Source: DAOTYX01 sp034434635
GTDB taxonomy: Bacteria; Chloroflexota; Anaerolineae; B4-G1; DUEL01
Reading direction: 5' to 3'
Assembly (NCBI GenBank): GCA_034434635.1
Contig: DAOTYX010000106.1
Span: forward strand, 1-35,252
DNA length: 35,252 nt
The notes beneath the pieces are model-generated. The model ran no database searches. It had not been told where the DNA came from and saw only the letters and a program-made list of their open reading frames with translations. Shown here piece by piece: positions 28,737 to 35,252 of the stretch; the stretch's first letter is position 1; every line of letters starts with the position of its first letter. The position numbers and the translations under genes were made by a program.

Positions 28737-30260
28737 TCAGACGAAGCGCCGGCGGATCTCGGCGCTGGCGTAGTCCATAACGGCGACAGTGATGGTGATG
28801 AACCAGACAGCAATACCCGCTGCCCGGTAGTCCAACAAGCGGATGTACTGGATGAGAAGGAAACCTATGCCGCCGCCACCGACCAGGCCAAGGATCGTGG
28901 ACATGCGCACGTTGATGTCCCAGCGGTAGATCGAGAAGGAGATAAAAGGCGGGATCATCTGTGGCACCACCGCGTAGGCGATGGTCTGCAGACGGTTCGC
29001 GCCGGTGGCCTGAATCGCCTCAATGGGGCCCGGGTCAATGCTCTCGATAGCCTCTGAGTACAGCTTGCCTAGCGCGGCGATGGAGTGGAGCGTCAGGGCG
29101 ATAAAACCGGCGAACGGCCCCAGTCCTACCCAGACGACCGCGATGACTGCCCAGATCATGGGCTCAATCGAGCGGACGATGTTCATGAGGGTACGGACAA
29201 TGTAGTAGAACGCCATCGTAACCCAGGACCCGCTCATCAGGTTTCGCGCGGCCATGAGGCTGACCGGGACGGAAAGGATGATGCCAAAGAATGTCGCCAT
29301 CATCCCCACCATGATGGTCTCGATCATCCGCTCGATGCTGAGCCGCAGAGCCTCGCTTGGCGCCAGGCCGATCACTCGGGAGGCCTGCCGTGCTTCGATG
29401 CGATGCAATTGTGGCCCTTCAGCAGTGGAAGGAATCAACCGATAGGGCATAGTGACCTCGATCTCGAACGCCCCCTGGTCGTCTGTTTCCACCGTCAGGT
29501 ATTCTCCCTCTTGACGCACACGAAACTCGTTGCCCAGGGGATCGAACCACCAGATCTCGGCCGTGGTGTTGGGCGCGAACCCCCGGCCGGTGAAGGTAAG
29601 AACGGTGCCCGGTACGAGCCGGTAATTCTCATCCTGGACAGAGAGATCACCACAGGTGGGGGTTGCCATCACGTAGGGTTGGCCAGGTATCTCCTCTGGC
29701 GGAGGCGGAGGGTTGTCGGTGCAGGGGACCTGGATGTTAGCGCCGGCGCTGATGACTTCAGTTATCTCGTCGAACGCGGCGCCCCAAGGCCAGAGGATCT
29801 GAGATAGCCGCGGCAACACGTCTGGCAGTTCTGTCACTGCCGTGTAGAGGTCAATATTAGTGATCTGCCAACCCAGAGCGAAGAAAAGCAGAAAGATCAG
29901 CAGAAAAACGATGCCAGACCTTTTACGCTGCTCCGGTTTGGCCAGCTGATAGGCATCCCAGGCGATGAACAGCCAGAGAGCCACAGCCCCGATCAGCATC
30001 GGGATCACGAAGGAGGGTCGTCGCTGCAAAGCCTTGGCCAGCACCGCGAGCAGGCTCCCTTCCCGGTGTGCCAGAAGATGGATGCGCCAGGCCAGTAGTC
30101 CGACGATGGTGCCCATAGAGGCGAGAAGAAGCAACCCACGATAGAAGTAGCGGGCCAGTATCTGCCCGAGGCCAGGAACGACCAGCGACAACAGCCCAGC
30201 TACAGGGGCGGGTATAAGGCTGGAGCGTTTCTCCTGCTGCGATTCGGTGCGCTTGACCAT
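28737..30260 (-). CDS. phnE: Phosphonate-type ABC transporter permease with extra N-terminal and extracytoplasmic domains
   Basis: A 507-residue protein, about twice the usual PhnE length. Residues about 310-507 are the permease: FFGIILSVPVSLMAARN, EPMIWAVIAVVWVGLGPFAG, the ATPase-docking loop YSEAIESIDPGPIEAIQATGA and LGLVGGGGIGFLL. In front of it are an added membrane region (about 18-135) starting with LSLVVPGLGQ, a signature of TM2/DUF5683-like proteins, and a soluble domain (about 165-300) with VPGTVLTFTGRGFAPNTTAEIWWFD, which resembles an IPT/TIG-like immunoglobulin fold and should face outside. ATG 30260 overlaps the phnC stop (TAATG), with AAGGAGGAG as ribosome binding site. It likely moves a phosphonate, phosphite or similar small oxyanion. 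Confidence 0.88.
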   Translation of the reverse strand: MVKRTESQQEKRSSLIPAPVAGLLSLVVPGLGQILARYFYRGLLLLASMGTIVGLLAWRIHLLAHREGSLLAVLAKALQRRPSFVIPMLIGAVALWLFIAWDAYQLAKPEQRKRSGIVFLLIFLLFFALGWQITNIDLYTAVTELPDVLPRLSQILWPWGAAFDEITEVISAGANIQVPCTDNPPPPPEEIPGQPYVMATPTCGDLSVQDENYRLVPGTVLTFTGRGFAPNTTAEIWWFDPLGNEFRVRQEGEYLTVETDDQGAFEIEVTMPYRLIPSTAEGPQLHRIEARQASRVIGLAPSEALRLSIERMIETIMVGMMATFFGIILSVPVSLMAARNLMSGSWVTMAFYYIVRTLMNIVRSIEPMIWAVIAVVWVGLGPFAGFIALTLHSIAALGKLYSEAIESIDPGPIEAIQATGANRLQTIAYAVVPQMIPPFISFSIYRWDINVRMSTILGLVGGGGIGFLLIQYIRLLDYRAAGIAVWFITITVAVMDYASAEIRRRFV

Positions 30261-31042
30261 TATGCTGCTCCTCCTTCCAACCCCACGCTCACTCGCACCG
30301 CCTCCGCGCCGTAGACCTCGCGAAACTCTTCGTCGGTCATGCGGCGAATGTCATCCCGGCTACCCCGGTAGACAATTTGTCCCTCGCGCAGGCCGATCAC
30401 TCGCGTCGCGTACCGCTGCACCAGGTCAAGGTAGTGCAGACTGCATAGGATGGTGATCCCCTCTTTATTCAGTTGCTCCAGGTAGCCCAGGATGGAGTGG
30501 GCCAGGACGGGGTCGAGGCTGGCGACCGGTTCATCGGCCAGGATCATGCGAGGTTGCTGCATCAGTGCGCGGGCAATGCCCACCCGCTGTTGCTGACCAC
30601 CGCTCAGTTCATCGGCCCGCTTGTACGCCTGGTCAGCGATGCCGACCCGTTCCAACGCTCGCATCGCCATCGCCCGCTCCTGCTCCGGGAAGCGATACAC
30701 CAGGCTGGACCAGGGGTTGACGTACCCCAGCCGCCCGGCGAGGACGTTGATGATCACGGTAGAACGCTTGATCAGGTTGAACTGCTGAAAGATCATCCCG
30801 ATCTCGCGGCGAATGCGGCGTATCTGCGCTGCGTCAGCCTGGGTGATGTTCACACCATTCCAGATAATCTCTCCTTCAGTTGGCTCAATCAAGCGGTTGA
30901 TGCAGCGCAGCAAGGTGGACTTGCCCGAGCCGCTCAGGCCGATGATGACCAGAAACTCCCCATCTTCCACGGTGAAACTGATGTTGCGCAGAGCAACCGT
31001 TCCGTCATCATAGATCTTGGTCAGGTTCCTTACTTCGAGCAT
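30260..31042 (-). CDS. phnC: Phosphonate-type ABC transporter ATP-binding protein
   Basis: A 260-residue ATPase. Walker A GLSGSGKST, Q-loop MIFQQFNLI, signature LSGGQQQRVGIARAL, Walker B MILADEPVASLDP and the H-loop LCSLHYLDL are all intact. QFNLI and VNVLAGRLGY-like (here INVLAGRLGYVNPW) are typical of PhnC. ATG 31042 is chosen (MLEVRNLTKIY); the longer GTG start at 31075 would lie inside the hairpin that precedes the gene. It powers uptake with phnE and phnD. Confidence 0.94.
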   Translation of the reverse strand: MLEVRNLTKIYDDGTVALRNISFTVEDGEFLVIIGLSGSGKSTLLRCINRLIEPTEGEIIWNGVNITQADAAQIRRIRREIGMIFQQFNLIKRSTVIINVLAGRLGYVNPWSSLVYRFPEQERAMAMRALERVGIADQAYKRADELSGGQQQRVGIARALMQQPRMILADEPVASLDPVLAHSILGYLEQLNKEGITILCSLHYLDLVQRYATRVIGLREGQIVYRGSRDDIRRMTDEEFREVYGAEAVRVSVGLEGGAA

Positions 31043-31058
31043 TTCTTTCCCTGCTATC

Positions 31059-31087
31059 GCGGAGGGGGGATACACTCCCCCCTCCGC
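31059..31087 (-). repeat. Perfect 12-bp hairpin between phnD and phnC
   Basis: GCGGAGGGGGGA (31059-31070) pairs perfectly with 31076-31087 across a 5-base loop. It lies 25 bases after the phnD stop and before phnC. Hairpins here commonly protect the binding-protein message or partly stop transcription, giving more binding protein than ATPase/permease. Confidence 0.8.
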
Positions 31088-31112
31088 TCGTGCATACGTC
31101 GTTGGTGACTGC

Positions 31113-32027
31113 TTACTCTCCCATCAGATCTGCGATGCTGAGGCCAGAAGCCTGCAGAACCTGCCGGAATGGATCGTAGAAGGAGTCGTCGTGCTGCTCC
31201 AGACCGCTCCATTGGTAAGCAGTATTGAGGGCTTCCTGCCCTTCCTCGGTCTGGGCGATAGCCAGCAGCCCCTCCACGATCTGGTCGCGCAGATCCGTCG
31301 GCATGGAAGCGATGAACTGGACGCCATCATTGGGGATCGGCTCGGTGACCTCCAGGACAGCCACCACTTCCATCACGTCCGGGTGCTCTTCCTCGATGCG
31401 CGTGCGGGCGTCCACGTAGGTGGCCCCGGCATCGCACTCGCCGTTATAGACAGCAGCAACGACCGCGTCATGAGAACCGGCATCAACAATCTCTGCCAGG
31501 TCGGTCTCCGGGTCAATTCCAGCGGCGCGCATGGTCAGCATGGGGATGATCCAGCCGCTGGTGGAAAGGGGATCGGGTCGGCAGAAGGTCTTGCCTGCCA
31601 GGTCAGCGATGCTGGTGATGCCACTGTCGGCGCGGACGATGAGCTGCCCGCTGTAGGTCGGGCTGCCGTAGCGCACGGAGACCAGCGCGGCTTCCACTCC
31701 ACACCGTTCATGGGCCATGACGTAGGCAAAGGTCGCCAGTGAACTCATGTGCGCCCCGGGCGGATCGCTGCACAGGGCCTCGATCACGCCAGCGTATTCA
31801 GTGGCAACATTGGTCTCGAAGTACAGCCCGGTCTGTTCATGCAGCAGGTCGGCCACCGCCTGGGCGCCTGCGGCTACGCGTTCCATCTCGCCCGAGGGGA
31901 CAAAGGACCAGATGATCGGGTTCTCCTCGGTGCCCAGTTCCGGCGCTGCGGGTCTGCAGCCGCTCACCAGAACAACCAGGCCAATCAGCGCTACTGCTAC
32001 CACGGTCCACAGGTTCCTCTTGAACAT
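31113..32027 (-). CDS. phnD: Phosphonate/phosphite-type substrate-binding lipoprotein
   Basis: A 304-residue lipoprotein: MFKRNLWTVVAVALIGLVVLVSGC gives the signal peptide and lipobox Cys. The mature protein has the PhnD/PtxB pattern: NPIIWSFVPSGEMERVAAGAQAVADLL, THE-like segment SLATFAYVMAHERCG, DLAGKTFCRPDPLSTSGWIIP, GSHDAVVAAVYNGECDAGATYVD (hinge and ligand loop), and IPNDGVQFIASMP. ATG 32027 has GGAGG about 7 bases upstream. The ligand may be phosphonate, phosphite or another compound; this family also covers transporters of unrelated solutes. No C-P lyase genes are in the window. Confidence 0.9.
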   Translation of the reverse strand: MFKRNLWTVVAVALIGLVVLVSGCRPAAPELGTEENPIIWSFVPSGEMERVAAGAQAVADLLHEQTGLYFETNVATEYAGVIEALCSDPPGAHMSSLATFAYVMAHERCGVEAALVSVRYGSPTYSGQLIVRADSGITSIADLAGKTFCRPDPLSTSGWIIPMLTMRAAGIDPETDLAEIVDAGSHDAVVAAVYNGECDAGATYVDARTRIEEEHPDVMEVVAVLEVTEPIPNDGVQFIASMPTDLRDQIVEGLLAIAQTEEGQEALNTAYQWSGLEQHDDSFYDPFRQVLQASGLSIADLMGE

Positions 32028-32076
32028 CTCCTTCCTCCACATTGAGCAGATTTGGTGCATCTATTGGGGAAACGGT

Positions 32077-32154
32077 CTGATAACTCTTTTCTTCGTTCTC
32101 CCTGTGCATCCCTCCTTTCCTGCCTGATAACTCCGGGGTCACACTGCTTGACCC
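32077..32154 (-). promoter_or_regulatory. Direct and inverted repeats in phnD leader
   Basis: CTGATAACTC occurs twice (32077-32086 and 32124-32133, 47 bases apart), and GGGTCA/TGACCC forms an inverted repeat with 7-base spacer (32136-32154). They lie inside the long leader of the phn operon and could be regulator sites; no known box (for example a PHO box) was matched. Confidence 0.3.
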
Positions 32155-32273
32155 TGTCCTCACTGGGAATCTATGCCCCGGCCAGGCCCCTCATCCGAGA
32201 GATCACAACGATCTGGGGATTCACAGCGCTTCCGCGTCACAGACTCCACGGGAGCACCCGAGCAGACAAGAAT

Positions 32274-32302
32274 ATCATACATCCTCTGAGCCAAACAGGC
32301 AA
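32274..32302 (-). promoter_or_regulatory. Candidate promoter of phnDCE operon
   Basis: Minus strand: -35 TTGCCT (32302-32297), 17-base spacer, -10 TATGAT (32279-32274). The leader to phnD is about 240 bases and contains several small dyads. The gap 32028-32601 holds this promoter, the repeats above, a MITE-like element and a plus-strand promoter; no gene was seen. Confidence 0.55.
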
Positions 32303-32381
32303 ATGCACTCACCACCTGCCCTGTACAGCGCGGGTACCCATGCGCCTTCGCAGTGGACCCCTTGGCACGCTCAGAAGGGTG

Positions 32382-32512
32382 TTCGAAGCAGAAGCGATTT
32401 AGGCTACGTCGATGCTGCTTTTCCCGCCCAGAGTCGAGGCTTCAGCGGGTTTGAGCCGCGTTTGCACCGGCTAAAGCCTCGACTCCGTCCCCAGATCGGG
32501 ATTTGCTTCGAA
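32382..32512 (-). mobile_element. MITE-like element, copy 2 (131 bp, inverted relative to copy 1)
   Basis: Bounded by TTCGAAGCA (32382-32390) and TGCTTCGAA (32504-32512). Its reverse complement matches 16719-16838 with a handful of substitutions and about 11 extra bases in the central loop. The stem formed by GAGTCGAGGCTT and its inverse is kept. Non-coding. It lies between the divergent phn and DinB-like promoters. Confidence 0.8.
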
Positions 32513-32532
32513 ATCCCTCAGAACTGGCCAGG

Positions 32533-32560
32533 TTGCGGTTTGTGCTGACCGGAGTAGAAT
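32533..32560 (+). promoter_or_regulatory. Candidate promoter of DinB-like gene
   Basis: -35 TTGCGG (32533-32538), 16-base spacer, -10 TAGAAT (32555-32560), 41 bases before the ATG at 32602. It begins only about 20 bases after the MITE-like element. Confidence 0.5.
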
Positions 32561-32601
32561 GGCGTTCAAGCGGGTAGATAGTGACCTTACGGGGGTGAAG
32601 C

Positions 32602-33081
32602 ATGGACCGCTCCTTTGTGGCCGAGAACGCTCGCTCGCGCCAGAGGCTGCGTGCCCTCTTGCGTCGGCTCAGCGACCGGGACCTGGAGAGGGAACTGCCC
32701 AACGGCTGGACGGTAGCCGCGGCGCTGGCTCACCTGGCCTTCTGGGATCAGCGGGTGCTGGTGCTGCTGCGGCGCTGGGCGCAGAGCGGGGTGGGTCGCT
32801 CGCCGATTGACGTTGACGCGACCAACGATGCCATTCTGCCACTCTGCCTGGCGATCCCCCCGCGTGTGGCGGGAGAACTCGCGCTGGCAGCGGCAGAGGC
32901 GGTGGACCGCGAACTTGAAGATCTCTCCGACGAGATGATGTCCGCCATCGAAGGCCTGGGGGTGGGTTTCCGTTTCCGGCGGTCTATCCACCGCGACGAG
33001 CACCTGTCGGAGATCGAAGCTCTCTTCCAGGGACGTCGTCACCCGGCATCGGGTGTGGGAGGACGCGGGAGGCGCGAATGA
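32602..33081 (+). CDS. DinB/maleylpyruvate-isomerase-N-like four-helix protein
   Basis: A 159-residue protein. RSRQRLRALLRRLSDRDLERELPNGWTVAAALAHLAFWDQRVLVLLRRW is the typical first half of the DinB/MDMPI four-helix bundle, with the first metal His in the AHLAFWDQ helix; IHRDEHLSEIEALF supplies the C-terminal HxxxH-like part. Family members bind a metal ion and often act as thiol-dependent transferases or have unknown roles. GGGGGTG precedes the ATG. The stop overlaps the next start by 4 bases, so it is translationally coupled to the phosphatase-fold gene. Confidence 0.8.
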   Translation: MDRSFVAENARSRQRLRALLRRLSDRDLERELPNGWTVAAALAHLAFWDQRVLVLLRRWAQSGVGRSPIDVDATNDAILPLCLAIPPRVAGELALAAAEAVDRELEDLSDEMMSAIEGLGVGFRFRRSIHRDEHLSEIEALFQGRRHPASGVGGRGRRE

Positions 33082-34730
33082 AGCGGTACATTGGGATTCT
33101 GACAGCCGTCATCCTCTGTCTGGCGCTGGCCGGCTCCGCCTACTTCTGGGTCACCGGCCTGATGGATTCGCTCTTCGCCTACCGCTCGCCGCTCCATGCC
33201 AGTCCGCCAACCCCCGGCGAACCGTTGGGGACACCGGTGACGAGGCGGGTCGTCTTCGTCCTGGTGGACGCGCTGCGCGAGGACACCTCGCTGCGGCCTG
33301 AGGTGATGCCCTTCCTGAACGAACTGCGCGCGCGGGGAGCCTGGGCCACGATGCACAGCTGTCCGCCCTCCTACTCCATGCCCGGCTACTCGGTGCTGCT
33401 GACCGGCGCCTGGCCTGACCTCAGCGACGGGCCGGCGCTCAACCTCGAGTACGAGGAGACCCCCACCTTCACCCAGGATGACCTGATCTCGGCCGCCCAC
33501 CGCGCCGGGCTGCGCACGGCCATCTCCGGCTACTACTGGTTCGAGCGGTTGGTGCCACAGTCCGCTGTCAGCGCCAGTTTCTACACCCCTGGCGAGGACC
33601 GCTTCGCTGACCGCGCGGTGGTGGATGCAGCGCTGCCCTGGCTGCGGGATGGGGGGTACGAGTTGGTGCTGATCCACCTCGACCAGGTGGACTATGCCGG
33701 GCATCACGAGGGTGGGCCGCGTGACCCGCGCTGGGACGAGGCTGCCCGTCGGGCCGATGACCTGCTGCGCGAGATCGCCGCCACGCTCGACCTGGAGCAG
33801 GATACGCTCTTCGTCTGCAGCGACCACGGCCAGATTGATCGCGGCGGCCACGGCGGACAAGACGCGATTGTGCTGGTCGAGCCGTTCGTGCTGGTGGGGG
33901 CGGGTGTGCGACCCGGCCACTACGACGACGTGGAGATGGTGGATGTGGCGCCGACGCTGGCGACGCTGCTGGGCGCGAACATCCCCGCCTCCAGCCAGGG
34001 CCACGTGCGGACGGAGATGCTGACCCTGGACGCGGCGCAGCAGGCAGCGGTGGAGAGGGGGCTGCAGGCCCAGCAGGCCGCGCTGTTGACAGCCTACCTC
34101 TCGGCTATTGGTCGCCAGGCGACCGTCGCCCCTGGCGATGATGTGGTCGCCACACATCAGGCCGCCCTGCAGGCGGCGCGTGCCGCCCGCCTGAACGGCG
34201 AACGCTGGCCCCGCGCGCTGCTGGCGCTGGTCGTGGCGTTCCTGCCCATCATCTGGCTGGCGCGCCAGCAGAGGCGGGACCTGGTCTGGTGGTTGGGCGG
34301 GGGTGTTCTGTACCTCGCGCTCTTCAACCTGCGCTACGCCGTGCTCGACGGGCTGACCTACTCGCTCAGTTCTGTGGTCGGCGCCAACGAACTGATCCTG
34401 TACTGTGCGGTCACTGTCGCTCTCGCTCTCACCGTCGCCTGGCTGGTTGTGTCGCTGGGCGGCCGCGCGTTCCGTCGCTCACCCCGCCCCGCCGCGGAGG
34501 CCACCCTCAGTTTCGTCCTCGTCACGATCTACCTGTTGGCGCTGCCGGTGCTATTCAGCCTGGCCCTCAACGGCGCGCGCGTCACCTGGACGCTGCCCGA
34601 TTTCGCCAGCACCTTCGTGGCCTTCCTGTCGGGCATCCAGATTCTCTTCGTCGCCGTCGTGGGTTTGGTGTTGACCGGGGCCACAGCGCTCATCGCCTTT
34701 TGGACCGCGCCGACGGAGTCAGCACTTTGA
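33078..34730 (+). CDS. Membrane-bound alkaline-phosphatase-superfamily hydrolase (NPP/phosphodiesterase type)
   Basis: A 550-residue protein. Signal anchor IGILTAVILCLALAGSAYFW at the start; an extracellular catalytic domain (about 57-330) and then four to five membrane helices (about 405-545). Metal and catalytic residues of the superfamily are visible: Asp64 in VFVLVDALRED, the nucleophile Ser100 in SYSMPGYSVLLTGAWP, Asp202 and His209/210 in HLDQVDYAGHHEG, Asp249-His250 in CSDHGQIDRGGHGG and His258. The fold resembles nucleotide pyrophosphatase/phosphodiesterases and GPI/LTA-type phosphotransferases; the substrate is unknown. The final residues WTAPTESAL and the stop codon are encoded by a diverged unit of the adjacent repeat array. 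Start ATG 33078 overlaps the DinB-like stop. Confidence 0.88.
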   Translation: MKRYIGILTAVILCLALAGSAYFWVTGLMDSLFAYRSPLHASPPTPGEPLGTPVTRRVVFVLVDALREDTSLRPEVMPFLNELRARGAWATMHSCPPSYSMPGYSVLLTGAWPDLSDGPALNLEYEETPTFTQDDLISAAHRAGLRTAISGYYWFERLVPQSAVSASFYTPGEDRFADRAVVDAALPWLRDGGYELVLIHLDQVDYAGHHEGGPRDPRWDEAARRADDLLREIAATLDLEQDTLFVCSDHGQIDRGGHGGQDAIVLVEPFVLVGAGVRPGHYDDVEMVDVAPTLATLLGANIPASSQGHVRTEMLTLDAAQQAAVERGLQAQQAALLTAYLSAIGRQATVAPGDDVVATHQAALQAARAARLNGERWPRALLALVVAFLPIIWLARQQRRDLVWWLGGGVLYLALFNLRYAVLDGLTYSLSSVVGANELILYCAVTVALALTVAWLVVSLGGRAFRRSPRPAAEATLSFVLVTIYLLALPVLFSLALNGARVTWTLPDFASTFVAFLSGIQILFVAVVGLVLTGATALIAFWTAPTESAL

Positions 34731-35252
34731 GAGCGGCTTTGGATTGCGCCGACGGGTCGGCGCTTTGAGAGCGGCTTTGGATTGCGCCGACGAAGTCGGC
34801 GCTTTGAAAGCGGCTTTGGATTGCGCCGACGGGTCGGCGCTTTGAAAGCGGCTTTGGATTGCGCCGACGAAGTCGGCGCTTTGAGAGCGGCGACGCAGTC
34901 GCCGCAGTCCAAAGTCGCCGCAGTCTAAGGTTGGTGCTCTCAAAGCGGCTTTGGATTGCGCCGACGAAGTCGGCGCTTTCAGAGCGGCGACGCAGTCGTC
35001 GCAGTCCAAAGTCGGCGCTTTGAGAGCGGCGACGCAGTCGCCGCAGTCCAAAGTCGCCGCAGTCTAAGGTTGGCGCTCTCAAAGCGGTTTTGGACTGCGC
35101 CGACGAAGTCGGCGCTTTGAAAGCGGCTTTGGATTGCGCCGACGGGTCGGCGCTTTGAAAGCGGCGACGCAGTCGCCGCAGTCCAAAGTCGCCGCAGTCT
35201 AAGGTTGGCGCTCTCAAAGCGGCTTTGGATTGCGCCGACGGGTCGGCGCTTT
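34698..35252. repeat. Composite array of palindromic 38/39-bp and 58-bp units
   Basis: A diverged first unit (about 34698-34732) contains the end of the preceding gene. Then come type A units (38 or 39 bp: GCGGCTTTGGATTGCGCCGA...) at 34733, 34771, 34810, 34848, 34945, 35084, 35123 and 35219 (cut by the window end). Type B units (58 bp: GCGGCGACGCAGTCGCCGCA...) start at 34887, 35026 and 35161, with a 42-bp hybrid at 34984. A carries the palindrome GCGCCGAC/GTCGGCGC with a 2-3-base loop; B carries GCGGCGAC/GTCGCCGC. B is largely an inverted, modified A. Reading frames through the array are low-complexity and not considered genes. The array continues beyond the window. Confidence 0.95.

Noticed and set aside
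31837..32163. Leader ORF upstream of phnD with AAAGGAGGG before its ATG
   Set aside because: The ribosome binding site is too close to the ATG and the frame runs deep into phnD in the wrong frame; probably chance.
32028..32270. Cobalamin or TPP riboswitch in the phnD leader
   Set aside because: Isolated fragments resemble parts of these boxes, but no full consensus core could be assembled.
34733..35252. CRISPR array
   Set aside because: Units are directly adjacent and repeat over their whole length; there are no unique spacers of constant length and no cas genes.

Overview
The window is GC-rich, densely coded bacterial DNA with short intergenic gaps, many ATGA/GTGA/TAATG gene overlaps and sigma70-like promoters. 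The best guess is a member of the Chloroflexota (Anaerolineae/Caldilineae/Thermoflexia-like). This is an inference from the combination of a Ser/Thr kinase with a DNRLRE-type ectodomain, a single-pass baseplate-J/gp47-like protein, a PhnE with extra domains, a Roadblock protein, and many palindromic repeats between genes. No rRNA, tRNA, CRISPR array or prophage was seen.

Layout. 1-2.8 kb (minus): the N-terminus of a secreted protein, then a translationally coupled pair made of a transmembrane Ser/Thr kinase and an FHA/winged-helix regulator. 3.2-7.1 kb (plus): acyl-CoA operon (thiolase-fold protein lacking the nucleophilic Cys, DUF35-like partner with a decayed zinc site, acyl-CoA dehydrogenase, GNAT). 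7.2-9.3 kb (plus): a lone CoA-transferase beta-like protein lacking the catalytic Glu, and an LysN-type aminotransferase. 9.4-11.6 kb (plus): Roadblock/LC7 protein and CTP synthase (pyrG). 11.7-16.7 kb (minus): membrane protein, membrane-anchored methyltransferase, large TPR protein, FAH-family enzyme. 16.9-23.9 kb (minus): alaS, gp47-like protein, ruvX, mltG and a substrate-binding lipoprotein. 24-26.5 kb (minus): tsaE-tsaB-rimI and a family 4 uracil-DNA glycosylase. 26.5-28.6 kb (plus): ssb with an elaborate leader and two overlapping genes of unknown function. 28.7-32.3 kb (minus): phosphonate-type ABC transporter phnD-phnC-phnE. 32.5-34.7 kb (plus): DinB-like protein and a membrane-bound phosphatase/phosphodiesterase-fold protein. 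34.7-35.25 kb: a complex palindromic repeat array that continues past the window.

Functional themes. Housekeeping blocks (pyrG, alaS-ruvX-mltG, tsaE-tsaB-rimI, ssb) alternate with accessory blocks. The 3.2-8 kb block is the most unusual metabolically: three proteins of CoA-chemistry families appear to lack the residues that define the textbook reaction, which suggests retro-aldol/hydrolytic chemistry like the steroid-degradation enzymes Ltp2-ChsH2 and IpdAB. The kinase/FHA/winged-helix pair looks like a compact envelope-to-promoter signalling unit.

Repeats are the other main theme. They include a MITE-like element in two inverted copies (16719-16838 and 32382-32512), a shared GGGCGCGG palindrome (11606-11633 and 28667-28702), GGTCCGT-type heptamer tracts at three places, a 9-bp satellite in front of ruvX, and the terminal array. 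Several repeats touch stop codons, and some encode the last residues of the neighbouring protein.
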